From contig CAZXCQ010000003.1 in NCBI GenBank assembly GCA_964639275.1, positions 1-61,576 of the forward strand: a DNA stretch of 61,576 bases, given 5' to 3'. The notes under the pieces are model-generated. The model searched no databases, was not told where the DNA came from, and saw nothing but the letters and a program-made list of their open reading frames with translations. The translations under genes and the position numbers were made by a program. Positions within the stretch are counted from its first letter, which is position 1. The number at the start of each line of letters is the position of its first letter. This DNA comes from CAZXCQ01 sp964639275. GTDB taxonomy: Bacteria; Desulfobacterota; DSM-4660; Desulfatiglandales; Desulfatiglandaceae. This document shows positions 53,138-61,526 of this stretch, piece by piece.

Positions 53138-53176
53138 TACCAGCGGAAAGATACGGAATCAATGGAGGGAACAACG

Positions 53177-54364
53177 ATGACTGTCATCACAGTAATCGGG
53201 ATCTTTTTTGGGATTCTGATCTGCCTGGGAATCCTGGAATACCGGGTGCACGTCCGAAACCTGGAGGCAATCCCGATCAGGGTGCACGTTAACGGGACGC
53301 GGGGGAAGTCATCTGTGACGCGACTTATTGCGGGTGCCTTGCGTGAGCACGGATTAAGGACCTTTGCAAAAACGACCGGCACGCTTCCCCGTATGATTAT
53401 GAACGATGGCCGGGAATACCCGGTGTATCGTCCTTTTAAGGCAAATATCATTGAGCAGCTTCGGATTGTGTCCCTGGCAGTCCACAACAAGGCCGAGGCC
53501 CTTGTGGTGGAGTGTATGGCGCTTCAACCCGGTCTTCAATCCCTCACCGAACTGAAGTTTATCAGGGCAACACACGGTCTTATCACCAATGCCCGTCCCG
53601 ATCATCTGGAGGTCATGGGCCCTTCTGAGAGGGATGTGACCCTGGCCTTATTGGGGACCACGCCTTATCGGGGCAGGCTTTTCACCGGGGAGAGGGACTA
53701 TATGGATGAATTTCGGCAGGCCGGCAGGGACAGGCAAACCGAGGTGGATTTCTTGAGCCAGGATGAGATTGATAATATCAAGGATGAGGAGATGGCAGGC
53801 TTTGACTATGTTGAGCATAAGGAAAACGTCGCGCTGACCCTCAAGGTGTGTCGTTCAATGGGCGTTCCCCGGGATGTTGCCCTGAGGGGCATGTGGAAAA
53901 CGAGACCCGACCCGGGCGCCATGAGCGAATTTGTTTTGGATTTCTATGGACGGAAGATCACCTTTTCAAATGGATTTGCAGCCAATGATCCGGAGTCATC
54001 AGAAACCATATGGCGGATGGCGCTGGATCGGCACAGGGATGTGGAACGTAGAATTATGGTCTTAAACGCCAGGTACGATCGTCCCGACCGGTCCAGACAA
54101 CTGGCAGAGGCGCTGCCCGGCTGGCCACCGGCCGATGCCTACGTGGTTATGGGCAGTGGCGTCTATGTGCTATTTCGGGCAGCCGTCGCGAACGGGATGG
54201 ACCCCTCCAGGCTGGTATACGCCGAAGGCATGCCCGTTGATCGGATCTTTGAGGAGATCATGGGTCTCTCGGGTCGGTCAGCGCTCGTCATGGGGATCGG
54301 AAATATCGGAGGGCCAGGTCTAGAACTGGTCACCTACTTTCACAATCGTGCTTCGTTAGCGTAG
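53177..54364 (+). CDS. capB: Poly-gamma-glutamate synthase subunit CapB/PgsB
   Basis: 395 residues from ATG 53177, with GGAGGG upstream (ATG 53162 is possible). One N-terminal membrane helix, then a Mur-ligase-like domain with P-loop N-G-T-R-G-K-S-S at 39-46. Conserved 'V-V-E-C-M-A-L-Q-P' and 'N-A-R-P-D-H-L-E-V-M-G' follow. It activates glutamate gamma-carboxyls with ATP and extends the chain, with CapC in the membrane. Length matches PgsB (about 393). Confidence 0.93.
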   Translation: MTVITVIGIFFGILICLGILEYRVHVRNLEAIPIRVHVNGTRGKSSVTRLIAGALREHGLRTFAKTTGTLPRMIMNDGREYPVYRPFKANIIEQLRIVSLAVHNKAEALVVECMALQPGLQSLTELKFIRATHGLITNARPDHLEVMGPSERDVTLALLGTTPYRGRLFTGERDYMDEFRQAGRDRQTEVDFLSQDEIDNIKDEEMAGFDYVEHKENVALTLKVCRSMGVPRDVALRGMWKTRPDPGAMSEFVLDFYGRKITFSNGFAANDPESSETIWRMALDRHRDVERRIMVLNARYDRPDRSRQLAEALPGWPPADAYVVMGSGVYVLFRAAVANGMDPSRLVYAEGMPVDRIFEEIMGLSGRSALVMGIGNIGGPGLELVTYFHNRASLA

Positions 54365-54375
54365 ATGAGGATAGG

Positions 54376-54834
54376 ATGCAAGAACTGGTAAGCCTGTCAA
54401 TCGGTCTGGGACTCATCACTAGTCTGGCCTTTTCCGAGTTTTTTGGTGTGGCCGCCGGGGGAATGGTTGTGCCGGGATACGTGGCGCTCTACTTGGATAA
54501 ACCTGTTGTGATCATCGTCACGCTTTTGGCCAGCTATCTGACTTACTTTGTGGTTCATGCCCTCAGCTCGGTGATGATCATTTACGGAAGACGTCGCACC
54601 GCGTTGATGATACTTTTTGGATTTGCCATGGGATGGCTAATCCGATCGATTGGTCATTTTGAAGTCCATTTCGGGTCGTTGGATTTGAACGTGGTTGGGT
54701 ACATTATCCCGGGTCTTATCGCGATATGGATAGACCGGCAGGGATTGGTAGAGACCTTTTCTACGCTGATTATCGCAAGTGTCATTGTGCGGATCGCCTT
54801 AATCATTCTCGGGATCGGTGAGCTTTTGTCATGA
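54376..54834 (+). CDS. capC: Poly-gamma-glutamate synthesis membrane subunit CapC/PgsC
   Basis: 152 residues with four to five helices. 'F-F-G-V-A-A-G-G-M-V-V-P-G-Y-V-A' near residue 20 is the CapC hallmark. It forms the membrane part of the synthase or export path with CapB. GAGGATAGG precedes the ATG; the stop overlaps the next start by 4 nt. Confidence 0.92.
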   Translation: MQELVSLSIGLGLITSLAFSEFFGVAAGGMVVPGYVALYLDKPVVIIVTLLASYLTYFVVHALSSVMIIYGRRRTALMILFGFAMGWLIRSIGHFEVHFGSLDLNVVGYIIPGLIAIWIDRQGLVETFSTLIIASVIVRIALIILGIGELLS

Positions 54835-55976
54835 AAAAGATATATTGGCGCCCCAGCAGCGTCCCCCGTGCCATCCTGGTAGTCATCACAATCCTTTCGA
54901 TTGGATCGATTTCGTCCGTAGAGGTCTTTAAGAGAAAAATCAAACAACCTTACTACGAAGAGAAGATCCGGGCCGCCCAGGATATGAGGTTGGGCATGGA
55001 GGTCATAAAGAAAGAGCGTCTAAGGGTAGTGGGACCGGTAGATAAGGAGACAGACCCTGCCAATTCGGGCATGATCGGCGTTGCCATATCTCCGATAACC
55101 AGCACGATGGGCTATTTGAATGTGAAACAGACGACAATCAACCCCAATTGGGCCGCGGTCATGGTGGAGATGCTAAAAAAGGCCGGGGTAAAGCGAGGGG
55201 ATGTGATTGCGGCCGGGTTCTCCGGCTCCTTTCCGGCCATCTGCCTCTCGCTGCTGACGGCTGCCAAGGTGCTTGGACTCGAGGTCATCGCCATCTCCTC
55301 GGCGGCAGCCTCCAACTGGGGGGCGAATCATCCTAGCCTGACCTGGCTGGATATGGAGGACCTCCTCAACAAAAAGGGCATCATCTCGTCACGCTCAGTT
55401 GCCGCGTCACTTGGGGGAGAGGGCGACAGGGCCCTTGGCATGACAAAAGAGGCGCGTGAAATGCTTCGCGCTGCCATAAAAAGAAATGGCGTGCGGCTGA
55501 TAGAGGAGAAAACTCCCAAAGAAAACATCGATAAACGGATCGACATTTACAAAGAATTCTCCCAGGGAAAACGGATTGCGGCCTATGTCAATGTCGGTGG
55601 GGCAACAGTGTCAGTGGGTTCGCCAAAGGCGAAAAGAATCTACCAGCCGGGGCTCAATCGAAAGGCGCCGCCGGGAGCGCTTTCTGTTGACAGCGTCATG
55701 AGCCGTTTTGCAAAGCAAGACATCCCCGTGATCCATATGGTTTACATCGACAAGCTTGCCGAGAGGTATGGTATTCCCAAGGGCCCCACGACGATCCCGA
55801 GTATCGGGGATGGGGACATATTTATAAAAGAGACATACAATCGCTATCTGGCGGGGGTGCTGCTTATTTTTCTGATCTCTATTCTTTACCTCTTTTTGAG
55901 ACGGGATATCGGGTTTCGGATCTTTGGGTCACAGCGCGTTACCCAGGCGCCCAAACATCCCCAACCCATGGTGTAG
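54831..55976 (+). CDS. pgsW: Poly-gamma-glutamate system protein PgsW
   Basis: 381 residues. N-terminal membrane helix (about 12-32), a large domain with 'G-D-V-I-A-A-G-F-S-G-S-F-P-A' and 'E-V-I-A-I-S-S-A-A-A-S-N-W-G-A-N', and a C-terminal membrane helix (about 340-360). This matches the protein annotated as poly-gamma-glutamate system protein (PgsW) that follows CapB and CapC in several phyla. There is no CapA/PgsA or CapD hydrolase here, so PgsW may stand in for an accessory function. Exact role unknown. Confidence 0.85.
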   Translation: MKKIYWRPSSVPRAILVVITILSIGSISSVEVFKRKIKQPYYEEKIRAAQDMRLGMEVIKKERLRVVGPVDKETDPANSGMIGVAISPITSTMGYLNVKQTTINPNWAAVMVEMLKKAGVKRGDVIAAGFSGSFPAICLSLLTAAKVLGLEVIAISSAAASNWGANHPSLTWLDMEDLLNKKGIISSRSVAASLGGEGDRALGMTKEAREMLRAAIKRNGVRLIEEKTPKENIDKRIDIYKEFSQGKRIAAYVNVGGATVSVGSPKAKRIYQPGLNRKAPPGALSVDSVMSRFAKQDIPVIHMVYIDKLAERYGIPKGPTTIPSIGDGDIFIKETYNRYLAGVLLIFLISILYLFLRRDIGFRIFGSQRVTQAPKHPQPMV

Positions 55977-56057
55977 ATGGTCTGCGAAGTGAAACGCATG
56001 TAACCTTATAATGATCTGGTGTCTCGTGGGGACAGATGAAAAGGACGATGCACTTGG

Positions 56058-57443
56058 ATGGAGCTATTCAAAGACAGGAATTACAGATACTCAATTTACG
56101 ACGGCATGCTGACCAATGTCTTTGCCACCCTGACCGGTGGCATGTTTCTGACAGGGTTTGCCCTTCACCTGGGGATGAATGAACTGATGATCGGGCTTGT
56201 GGCTGCCATGCCTTTTGTAGTCACGGTCTTCCAACTGCCCACCTCTTACTTTATCCGGAAAAATGGAAACAGAAAAAAGATTGCCCGGCTGGGTTCATTT
56301 CTGGCCCGGGCCATCTGGTTTCCTATCCTGGTCACGGCACTTTTGCCGGCCTCGACCTTTTCGAATAGACAGAACATCATCCTTGCCCTCATATTTTTGT
56401 CTTACTCTTTTGCCTCCATCAGTTATGTCTCGTGGCTTTCCTGGATGTCCGAGATTGTCCCCAATGACATGAGAGGCCGATTTTTTGGGTCACGAAATAT
56501 GTTTGCCGGGGCCGCGACAATGGTCACGATGATCGTCTTTGGTAAGCTTCTCGATGATCTAAATAAGCAGGAGTGGTTTGGCCTGCCCAGTGGATTTGCC
56601 ATTACAATCGTGTGTGCGATCCTGTTTGGAATCTCAAGTCTTCATTTTTTGACCCGGGTATCAGAGCCGGCACCCATTCAAGAACCTATTGCACACGTAC
56701 CCTTCAAGCGTTTGATCGTGCAGCCCTTCCGGGAGCCAAATTTCAGGTTTTTCTTGGCTTTTGCGCTGGCCTGGGGGTTTTCAGTCAATTTCGCCAGCCC
56801 ATTTTTCACGGTCTACCTTCTTCGAGAACTGGGCCTTACCTATGGGTTTGTCGCAACCCTCGGCATATTATCGGCCTTTGCAGACCTGATCGGGATGCAG
56901 TTCTGGGGGAGGGTTTCTGATCGGGTCAAAAATAAGGCTGTCATCCAGTTTTCTGGCTGGGTGGCCATTTTTCTGCCCTTGGCCTGGGTCACGGTGAGAC
57001 CCCAAAACTTCGTCATGCCGATTATTCTCCACGTGGTGGGTGGAGGTTTCTGGGCGGGAATAAATCTGTGTATGAATAACTTGCTGCTGCGGATCTCCCA
57101 TGCCGAAAACAAGGCATTCTATTTCTCGGTTTTTAATACCACCGCCGGTTTGGGCGCTGCGGCAGGCCCGGTCTTGGCCGGTCTGTTCCTCGGGGTACTC
57201 GATAATTCCAGTATGCGGCTCTTTGACAGAGAGGTGCTTCCGCTTCAGATTGTCTTTGCAATATCGACCCTCCTGCGGCTTTTGAGTTTTCAGATACTTA
57301 GGCTGGTGCACGAACCCGAAGAGGCCAAGCCCGTTGAGGTCATCAGGATTTTGAGAGGCATACGAGGGATGAACGTCACATCGGGGTTCAATTTTCTCCT
57401 GCATCCTTTTGTAGCCGTCAAAAAGGATAAGGAAACCGGATAA
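56058..57443 (+). CDS. MFS transporter
   Basis: 461 residues with 12 hydrophobic helices. The loop 2-3 region 'P-T-S-Y-F-I-R-K-N-G-N-R-K-K' and 'G-R-V-S-D-R-V-K-N-K' loop 8-9 are MFS features; 'S-W-M-S-E-I-V-P-N-D-M-R-G-R-F-F-G' is also typical of a subfamily of uncharacterised MFS. It lies 82 nt after pgsW on the same strand and may export or import a glutamate oligomer or its product. Substrate not known. Confidence 0.85.
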   Translation: MELFKDRNYRYSIYDGMLTNVFATLTGGMFLTGFALHLGMNELMIGLVAAMPFVVTVFQLPTSYFIRKNGNRKKIARLGSFLARAIWFPILVTALLPASTFSNRQNIILALIFLSYSFASISYVSWLSWMSEIVPNDMRGRFFGSRNMFAGAATMVTMIVFGKLLDDLNKQEWFGLPSGFAITIVCAILFGISSLHFLTRVSEPAPIQEPIAHVPFKRLIVQPFREPNFRFFLAFALAWGFSVNFASPFFTVYLLRELGLTYGFVATLGILSAFADLIGMQFWGRVSDRVKNKAVIQFSGWVAIFLPLAWVTVRPQNFVMPIILHVVGGGFWAGINLCMNNLLLRISHAENKAFYFSVFNTTAGLGAAAGPVLAGLFLGVLDNSSMRLFDREVLPLQIVFAISTLLRLLSFQILRLVHEPEEAKPVEVIRILRGIRGMNVTSGFNFLLHPFVAVKKDKETG

Positions 57444-57548
57444 TTGAAACCACTGAGTAAAAATTTACCCCTTGCCGTGAAGGACGATTGCGGGCGAAGC
57501 GAACGTATCTTCTGCCCTCCGGGCAAGACGGGCTTCTCAAGATGGTGA

Positions 57549-57758
57549 TCAAATCCTGACAATCTCTCTTTGTATCAGCTCTCCCTGCGCACAGTTCTGA
57601 CATTCCATAAACCTAATAAAACAGACGGTTTTTCCCGGACTCGGACTATGCAAGGTCGAGAATACTTTTTTCTGTCTTTCCACACACCTAACCTTCTGCA
57701 GGTCACAGTGGAATCGATCACAGTGAAAAAAGTCAGGATTTTTTAGTAGCTCACCCAT
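57549..57758 (-). CDS. Small cysteine-motif protein, unknown
   Basis: 69 residues from ATG 57758 (the frame opens at a TTG at 57770). 'F-F-H-C-D-R-F-H-C-D-L', 'R-C-V-E-R-Q' and 'M-E-C-Q-N-C-A-Q-G-E' form a pattern C-x4-C, C-x2-R-Q, C-x2-C-x-Q-G that recurs in small Desulfobacterota proteins as I remember them. Probably metal-binding. Ribosome-binding site is weak. Confidence 0.5.
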   Translation of the reverse strand: MGELLKNPDFFHCDRFHCDLQKVRCVERQKKVFSTLHSPSPGKTVCFIRFMECQNCAQGELIQREIVRI

Positions 57759-57770
57759 TATAGGTATCAA

Positions 57771-58145
57771 ACTCTAGGGAATGTCCTTTAGAAATTCCGG
57801 TGGTGAATCCGTGAATCGGGTAAAAAACCGGAATCGATTCACCTGCCCGGGTTCTTGAGAAGTTATCTCTGATTTTTTTCTACGGCTCCAGAATCTCTTT
57901 TTTCGCAGACTCAATCTGCGGAACCTTGCGCTAATTTAATCATTGTTCATTGCAATAAAAGGGCAATTTCTGTGCCACGGCAACTTTTCGGAATCTTCGG
58001 GTATTGTACCGGGTTTGCCGGCCTGCCCTCCTGGCGGGAAGCCCTTCGCGGGAGGAGCAAAGTCTCTAAACTCCCTAAAATGGGAAGAGATCCTTTCGGG
58101 GAAAGAGCAGGGGGACTGGTCAGTGGTTTCTACCAAATGAAAATT
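57771..58145. other. Intergenic stretch with one hairpin
   Basis: GGTGAATC (57802-57809) pairs with GATTCACC (57836-57843), with a smaller inner stem. Otherwise I see no gene. The part after 58000 leads into the repeat at 58146. Confidence 0.35.
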
Positions 58146-58301
58146 GATGAAATCGTAAAGACTCAAAAACCCTCTCTTTCCGTCATTCCGGCCCCGTATA
58201 AGATACGGGATAAACTGCAGCCGGAATCCAGTTCTTTTAGGCATTTACAAGACCCCTGGACCCCGTTTTCCAACGGGGTGACGACTCTTTACGAAACCAT
58301 C
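58146..58301 (+). repeat. 156-bp palindromic repeat with terminal inverted repeats
   Basis: The ends GATGAAATCGTAAAGACTC (58146-58164) and GACTCTTTACGAAACCATC (58283-58301) are imperfect inverted repeats (15 of 19 match). Inside are two further palindromes: ATTCCGG to CCGGAAT around CCCGTATAAGATACGGG, and CCCCGTTTTCCAACGGGG. The left half recurs at 13872-13965. A non-autonomous mobile element is the likely origin. Confidence 0.75.
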
Positions 58302-58439
58302 GAAATTAGGAACCTTCAGTTCCTATTTTTTGTAAAAACTTCTTTTTGAAGGTCCTTCTGTATGATATAAACCCCGTCATGTGAACTATTTCGCGTCTAA
58401 TTGGCTGATCCGCTCAAGACAGTACTTCCGGGGGTATTG

Positions 58440-59843
58440 ATGAGGAGCATAATTGTTGTATCAAATGAGCAAGATACTTTTGAAACACTCCGGGCATGTT
58501 TTCCAAAAAAATACAAGGTTGATAAGGCACTCAGCAACGAATCCTGTTTGAATAGCCTGCTGGAACGACGCTACGACTTTATATTTGCTGATCTGGGAAT
58601 CCTAAAAGGAAAAGGGGGGGCTGGCGATACCAGGACCACATTACGTCGGTACTGGGATGTCTACTCGAGTGTTGAGATAATCGTCATGTGCCCCCAGAAG
58701 ATGATCAGGGACGCCGTCATGGTCGTAAAAGCCGGTGCCAGCAACTATATTACCTACCCGGTGCACTGTGATGAGGTGAGATTTGTAACAGAAAGCGCTA
58801 ATGAAATCACCATCCAGCAATCGGAGCTCAAGTACCTGCGAGGTCAATCCTGGGAGGTGGACTCGATTGACTTTATTCGGACTATCAACCCGCAAATGAA
58901 AGAGGTGTTTGAAAAGGCCCGTTCGGTCGCGCCAACCAAGAGCACTGTCCTGCTGACGGGTGAGACCGGAACGGGCAAGAGTCTGCTGGCCAAACTTATT
59001 CACTTACACAGCAATCGAAAAGATGAACCATTTATCACGGTTCACTGCGGTGCGATCCCTGATACCTTGCTGGAAAGTGAACTCTTCGGTCACGAAAAGG
59101 GTGCCTTTACAGGGGCAATCAAAAGAAAACTTGGCAAATTTGAGATTGCCAAGGGAGGAACGATATTTTTGGATGAGATCGGAACGATCACGGCCTCGGC
59201 ACAGATCAGGTTACTGCACGTGCTTCAAGATGGAACCTTTGATCGGGTTGGCGGTGAAGGTACTATTGAGGCGGATGTTCGAGTGATTTCTGCTACTAAC
59301 ACAGATCTAAAAAAGATTTCAGAAGATGGTCATTTTAGAAAAGATCTTTATTATCGGCTAGATGTGTTTCCGATAGAAATTCCACCTCTGAGGGAGAGAA
59401 GGGAAGACATTCCATTTCTCATAGACCTATTTCTGGAAAAATACCGTAAGTCTCTTCAAAAGGAGATTCGGGGTGTTCATCCCCTGATTGTGGATGCCTT
59501 TTCGAATTATTCCTGGCCCGGCAACATCCGGGAAATGGAGAACCTGATAGAGAGGGCCTTTATCCTGGAAACATCTTCTGTTCTCACCCCTGAGAGCTTC
59601 CCAAGCGAACTCTTTGATTTGGAGGCCTTGCCCGCGAGCGTGCCGGTCAATGCTGATCTTACCCTGGCAGAAGTGAGGCGGAGCGGATTGGAGGAAATTG
59701 AAAGGAATTACCTGAGAGAATTGCTGACTCGAAACAAAGGAAAGATAAAAGACTCCGCCAAAAGGGCAGGGATTGGCACGCGCCAATTACACAAGTTAAT
59801 GAAAAAACACAACATTTCAAAAAAAGAATTCAAAAATCACTAG
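58440..59843 (+). CDS. Sigma-54-dependent response regulator (NtrC family)
   Basis: 467 residues from ATG 58440 (GGGGG upstream). The receiver domain (1-120) keeps the phospho-acceptor Asp51 in F-A-D-L-G, but the usual Lys before Pro is Tyr106 (T-Y-P-V), so signalling may be altered. The AAA+ domain has Walker A G-E-T-G-T-G-K-S at 174-181 and G-A-F-T-G-A at 221-226, which contacts sigma-54. The C-terminus is a Fis-type helix-turn-helix (R-A-G-I-G-T-R-Q-L-H-K-L). It lies 1 kb after the capB operon, whose promoter is sigma-54 type. Confidence 0.92.
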   Translation: MRSIIVVSNEQDTFETLRACFPKKYKVDKALSNESCLNSLLERRYDFIFADLGILKGKGGAGDTRTTLRRYWDVYSSVEIIVMCPQKMIRDAVMVVKAGASNYITYPVHCDEVRFVTESANEITIQQSELKYLRGQSWEVDSIDFIRTINPQMKEVFEKARSVAPTKSTVLLTGETGTGKSLLAKLIHLHSNRKDEPFITVHCGAIPDTLLESELFGHEKGAFTGAIKRKLGKFEIAKGGTIFLDEIGTITASAQIRLLHVLQDGTFDRVGGEGTIEADVRVISATNTDLKKISEDGHFRKDLYYRLDVFPIEIPPLRERREDIPFLIDLFLEKYRKSLQKEIRGVHPLIVDAFSNYSWPGNIREMENLIERAFILETSSVLTPESFPSELFDLEALPASVPVNADLTLAEVRRSGLEEIERNYLRELLTRNKGKIKDSAKRAGIGTRQLHKLMKKHNISKKEFKNH

Positions 59844-60161
59844 CCAGTTCCAGGGCATGATCAAGGTCTGCCCGCCGCGGGACGAGAAAGGCCGCCTTTC
59901 AGGCCAAAAAGGGCCAGGCACCCACTCCCTTTGTAAACATGGTGGCGTCCCCAATCCGGCACCAAACGAAGTTCCAAAAAGTCAAGCTACAGATAACATA
60001 GGAAATAAGGATTTTTGTGACCCTAAAAGAACACTCCGGGATTCACCGCGTCTCGTCATCATCATCAGAATCTGACGGCTCCTTTGCAAGGGATGGCTGT
60101 GGGCTAAAGCTAAGAGGGCTCATATGTTCACCAATATTTTGATAACTAGAGTTTTTCCGGA
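59844..60161. other. Intergenic stretch, nothing recognised
   Basis: 318 bases between the regulator and the MmgE/PrpD gene, tail to tail. A 72-codon open frame at 59857-60075 has no protein character. No terminator with a clear T run was found. Confidence 0.4.
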
Positions 60162-61526
60162 TTAGTTTCCCTCTAAGAACTCTGACAAAGCAGAAACAGG
60201 AAGCGTATCCAAATCCATAATTCGTTTCCTAAGCTCCTGCACTCGTTTCTTGGACAATATCTTACTTGCATTAGTCTGGAATTTACCATATAGGTCAGAC
60301 AGGGATAGTGGTTTTTCAGGCTCCCCACGGGCAAGTTCAACCTCATGCCTCTGTACCATATTATCGATCCAAAGTGAGACGCTCGCCCCTCGTTTTTTGG
60401 GGTACGATGCGTTCCACTTATCGCTTGCGATAACTTCTATGAGTTGCGCCAGCCTATGGATCTCTGGTCGACTTAGTTCGTTATCACAGAACAGATCCGC
60501 GTTGCAGCTTCCGTTGAAGGCTACCAACGCGAGGGAAGTTGGAATGCTGAATCTGGCATCAGCTGGCCTTAGGGATCCTGGGGCTAAACCGTGTCCGCAG
60601 AGATTTACGGCAACAGAATAAGTTTCAACCAGGATTCGTTGAATACGGTGTGGGTCTATTTTGGTCGTATTCAGGATTTCGAGAAGGGCATCTATGGCTG
60701 GATGAATATGGCGGCAGCAATCATGTATTTTAAAGTAAACATTACATATTTCAAACAACGTACCAAGTCCTTCGGCAAGAGAGTTGGAATAGATTTCGTC
60801 ACTCATTGCCCTCAGAAAGCCTTTACTCCCCTCCAAAATATGTTCGGGTCCTGTCACACCTCTCAAGGCCATTTGTGCACTAAAAAGACCGGCTGAGGCA
60901 GCTTTTCCAGGATTGAAAGGCTTGGCCATTCCTCCCTCATCCATGACTTGTAGTAGCCCCCCTGCATAAAGTCCTGCTATTCCAAGAGCATTGGCCATCT
61001 TTTCACGATCAAGATATAGAAGTTTCCCAGCGGCTGCTGCTGCGCCAAAGGCACCTACCGTGCCCGTCGGATGAAACCCGCGGAGAACGTGAGAGGGATT
61101 GATCGATTTACCGATTCTGATCGCAATCTCATACCCCACTACAATGCTACAAATTAGCTCCCTTCCCTTGGCTTCAGAAAGCTCTGCGGCTGCCAATGCA
61201 GCCGGAATAATAGGCGAACCTGGGTGTAGACCACTCCATCGGTGTCCATCATCCAATTCAAGGGCATGAGCAGATATCCCATTCAAAAAAGCCGAATGAA
61301 TTGCCGGGACTTTCATCTTTCTCCCAATTACACTTGCCTCAGGTTTCCCCCCTATTTCAGAATAATAGGTGAAAACGGCTTCCGCAACCTCAGATAGTGA
61401 TCCCGCCAGGCATGCCCCCAGAAGATCCATGATAGATTTCTTGGCCTGAAGTACGACCTGCTGAGGGAGATCCTCAAACTGTAATTCATTAGCAAACTCA
61501 GAATAAATCTTGGACAGATTTTCCAT
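60162..61526 (-). CDS. MmgE/PrpD family protein (2-methylcitrate dehydratase-like)
   Basis: 454 residues from ATG 61526. The frame stays open to within two bases of the window edge, so an upstream start cannot be excluded, and no good ribosome-binding site is seen. Family features: 'D-L-L-G-A-C-L-A-G' near the start, 'H-A-L-E-L-D-D-G-H-R-W-S-G-L-H-P-G-S' (about 86-103), 'G-Y-E-I-A-I-R-I-G', 'G-F-H-P-T-G-T-V-G-A-F-G-A-A' and 'C-C-R-H-I-H-P'. Members dehydrate 2-methylcitrate or isomerise related acids. Without prpBC nearby, the substrate is open. Confidence 0.85.
   Translation of the reverse strand: MENLSKIYSEFANELQFEDLPQQVVLQAKKSIMDLLGACLAGSLSEVAEAVFTYYSEIGGKPEASVIGRKMKVPAIHSAFLNGISAHALELDDGHRWSGLHPGSPIIPAALAAAELSEAKGRELICSIVVGYEIAIRIGKSINPSHVLRGFHPTGTVGAFGAAAAAGKLLYLDREKMANALGIAGLYAGGLLQVMDEGGMAKPFNPGKAASAGLFSAQMALRGVTGPEHILEGSKGFLRAMSDEIYSNSLAEGLGTLFEICNVYFKIHDCCRHIHPAIDALLEILNTTKIDPHRIQRILVETYSVAVNLCGHGLAPGSLRPADARFSIPTSLALVAFNGSCNADLFCDNELSRPEIHRLAQLIEVIASDKWNASYPKKRGASVSLWIDNMVQRHEVELARGEPEKPLSLSDLYGKFQTNASKILSKKRVQELRKRIMDLDTLPVSALSEFLEGN

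Larger units (their letters stand above)
52487..53176. other. 690-bp control region between the divergent operons
   Basis: Contains a sigma-54 promoter in each direction (52689-52704 leftward, 53122-53137 rightward), a degraded MITE (52726-52806) and CATGACA/TGTCATG arms at 52703-52709 and 52725-52731 that might bind a regulator. No coding frame is convincing. Confidence 0.6.

Noticed and set aside
59857..60075. 72-codon open frame after the sigma-54 regulator
   Set aside because: No ribosome-binding site, low-complexity Gly/Pro/Lys composition and no resemblance to known proteins.
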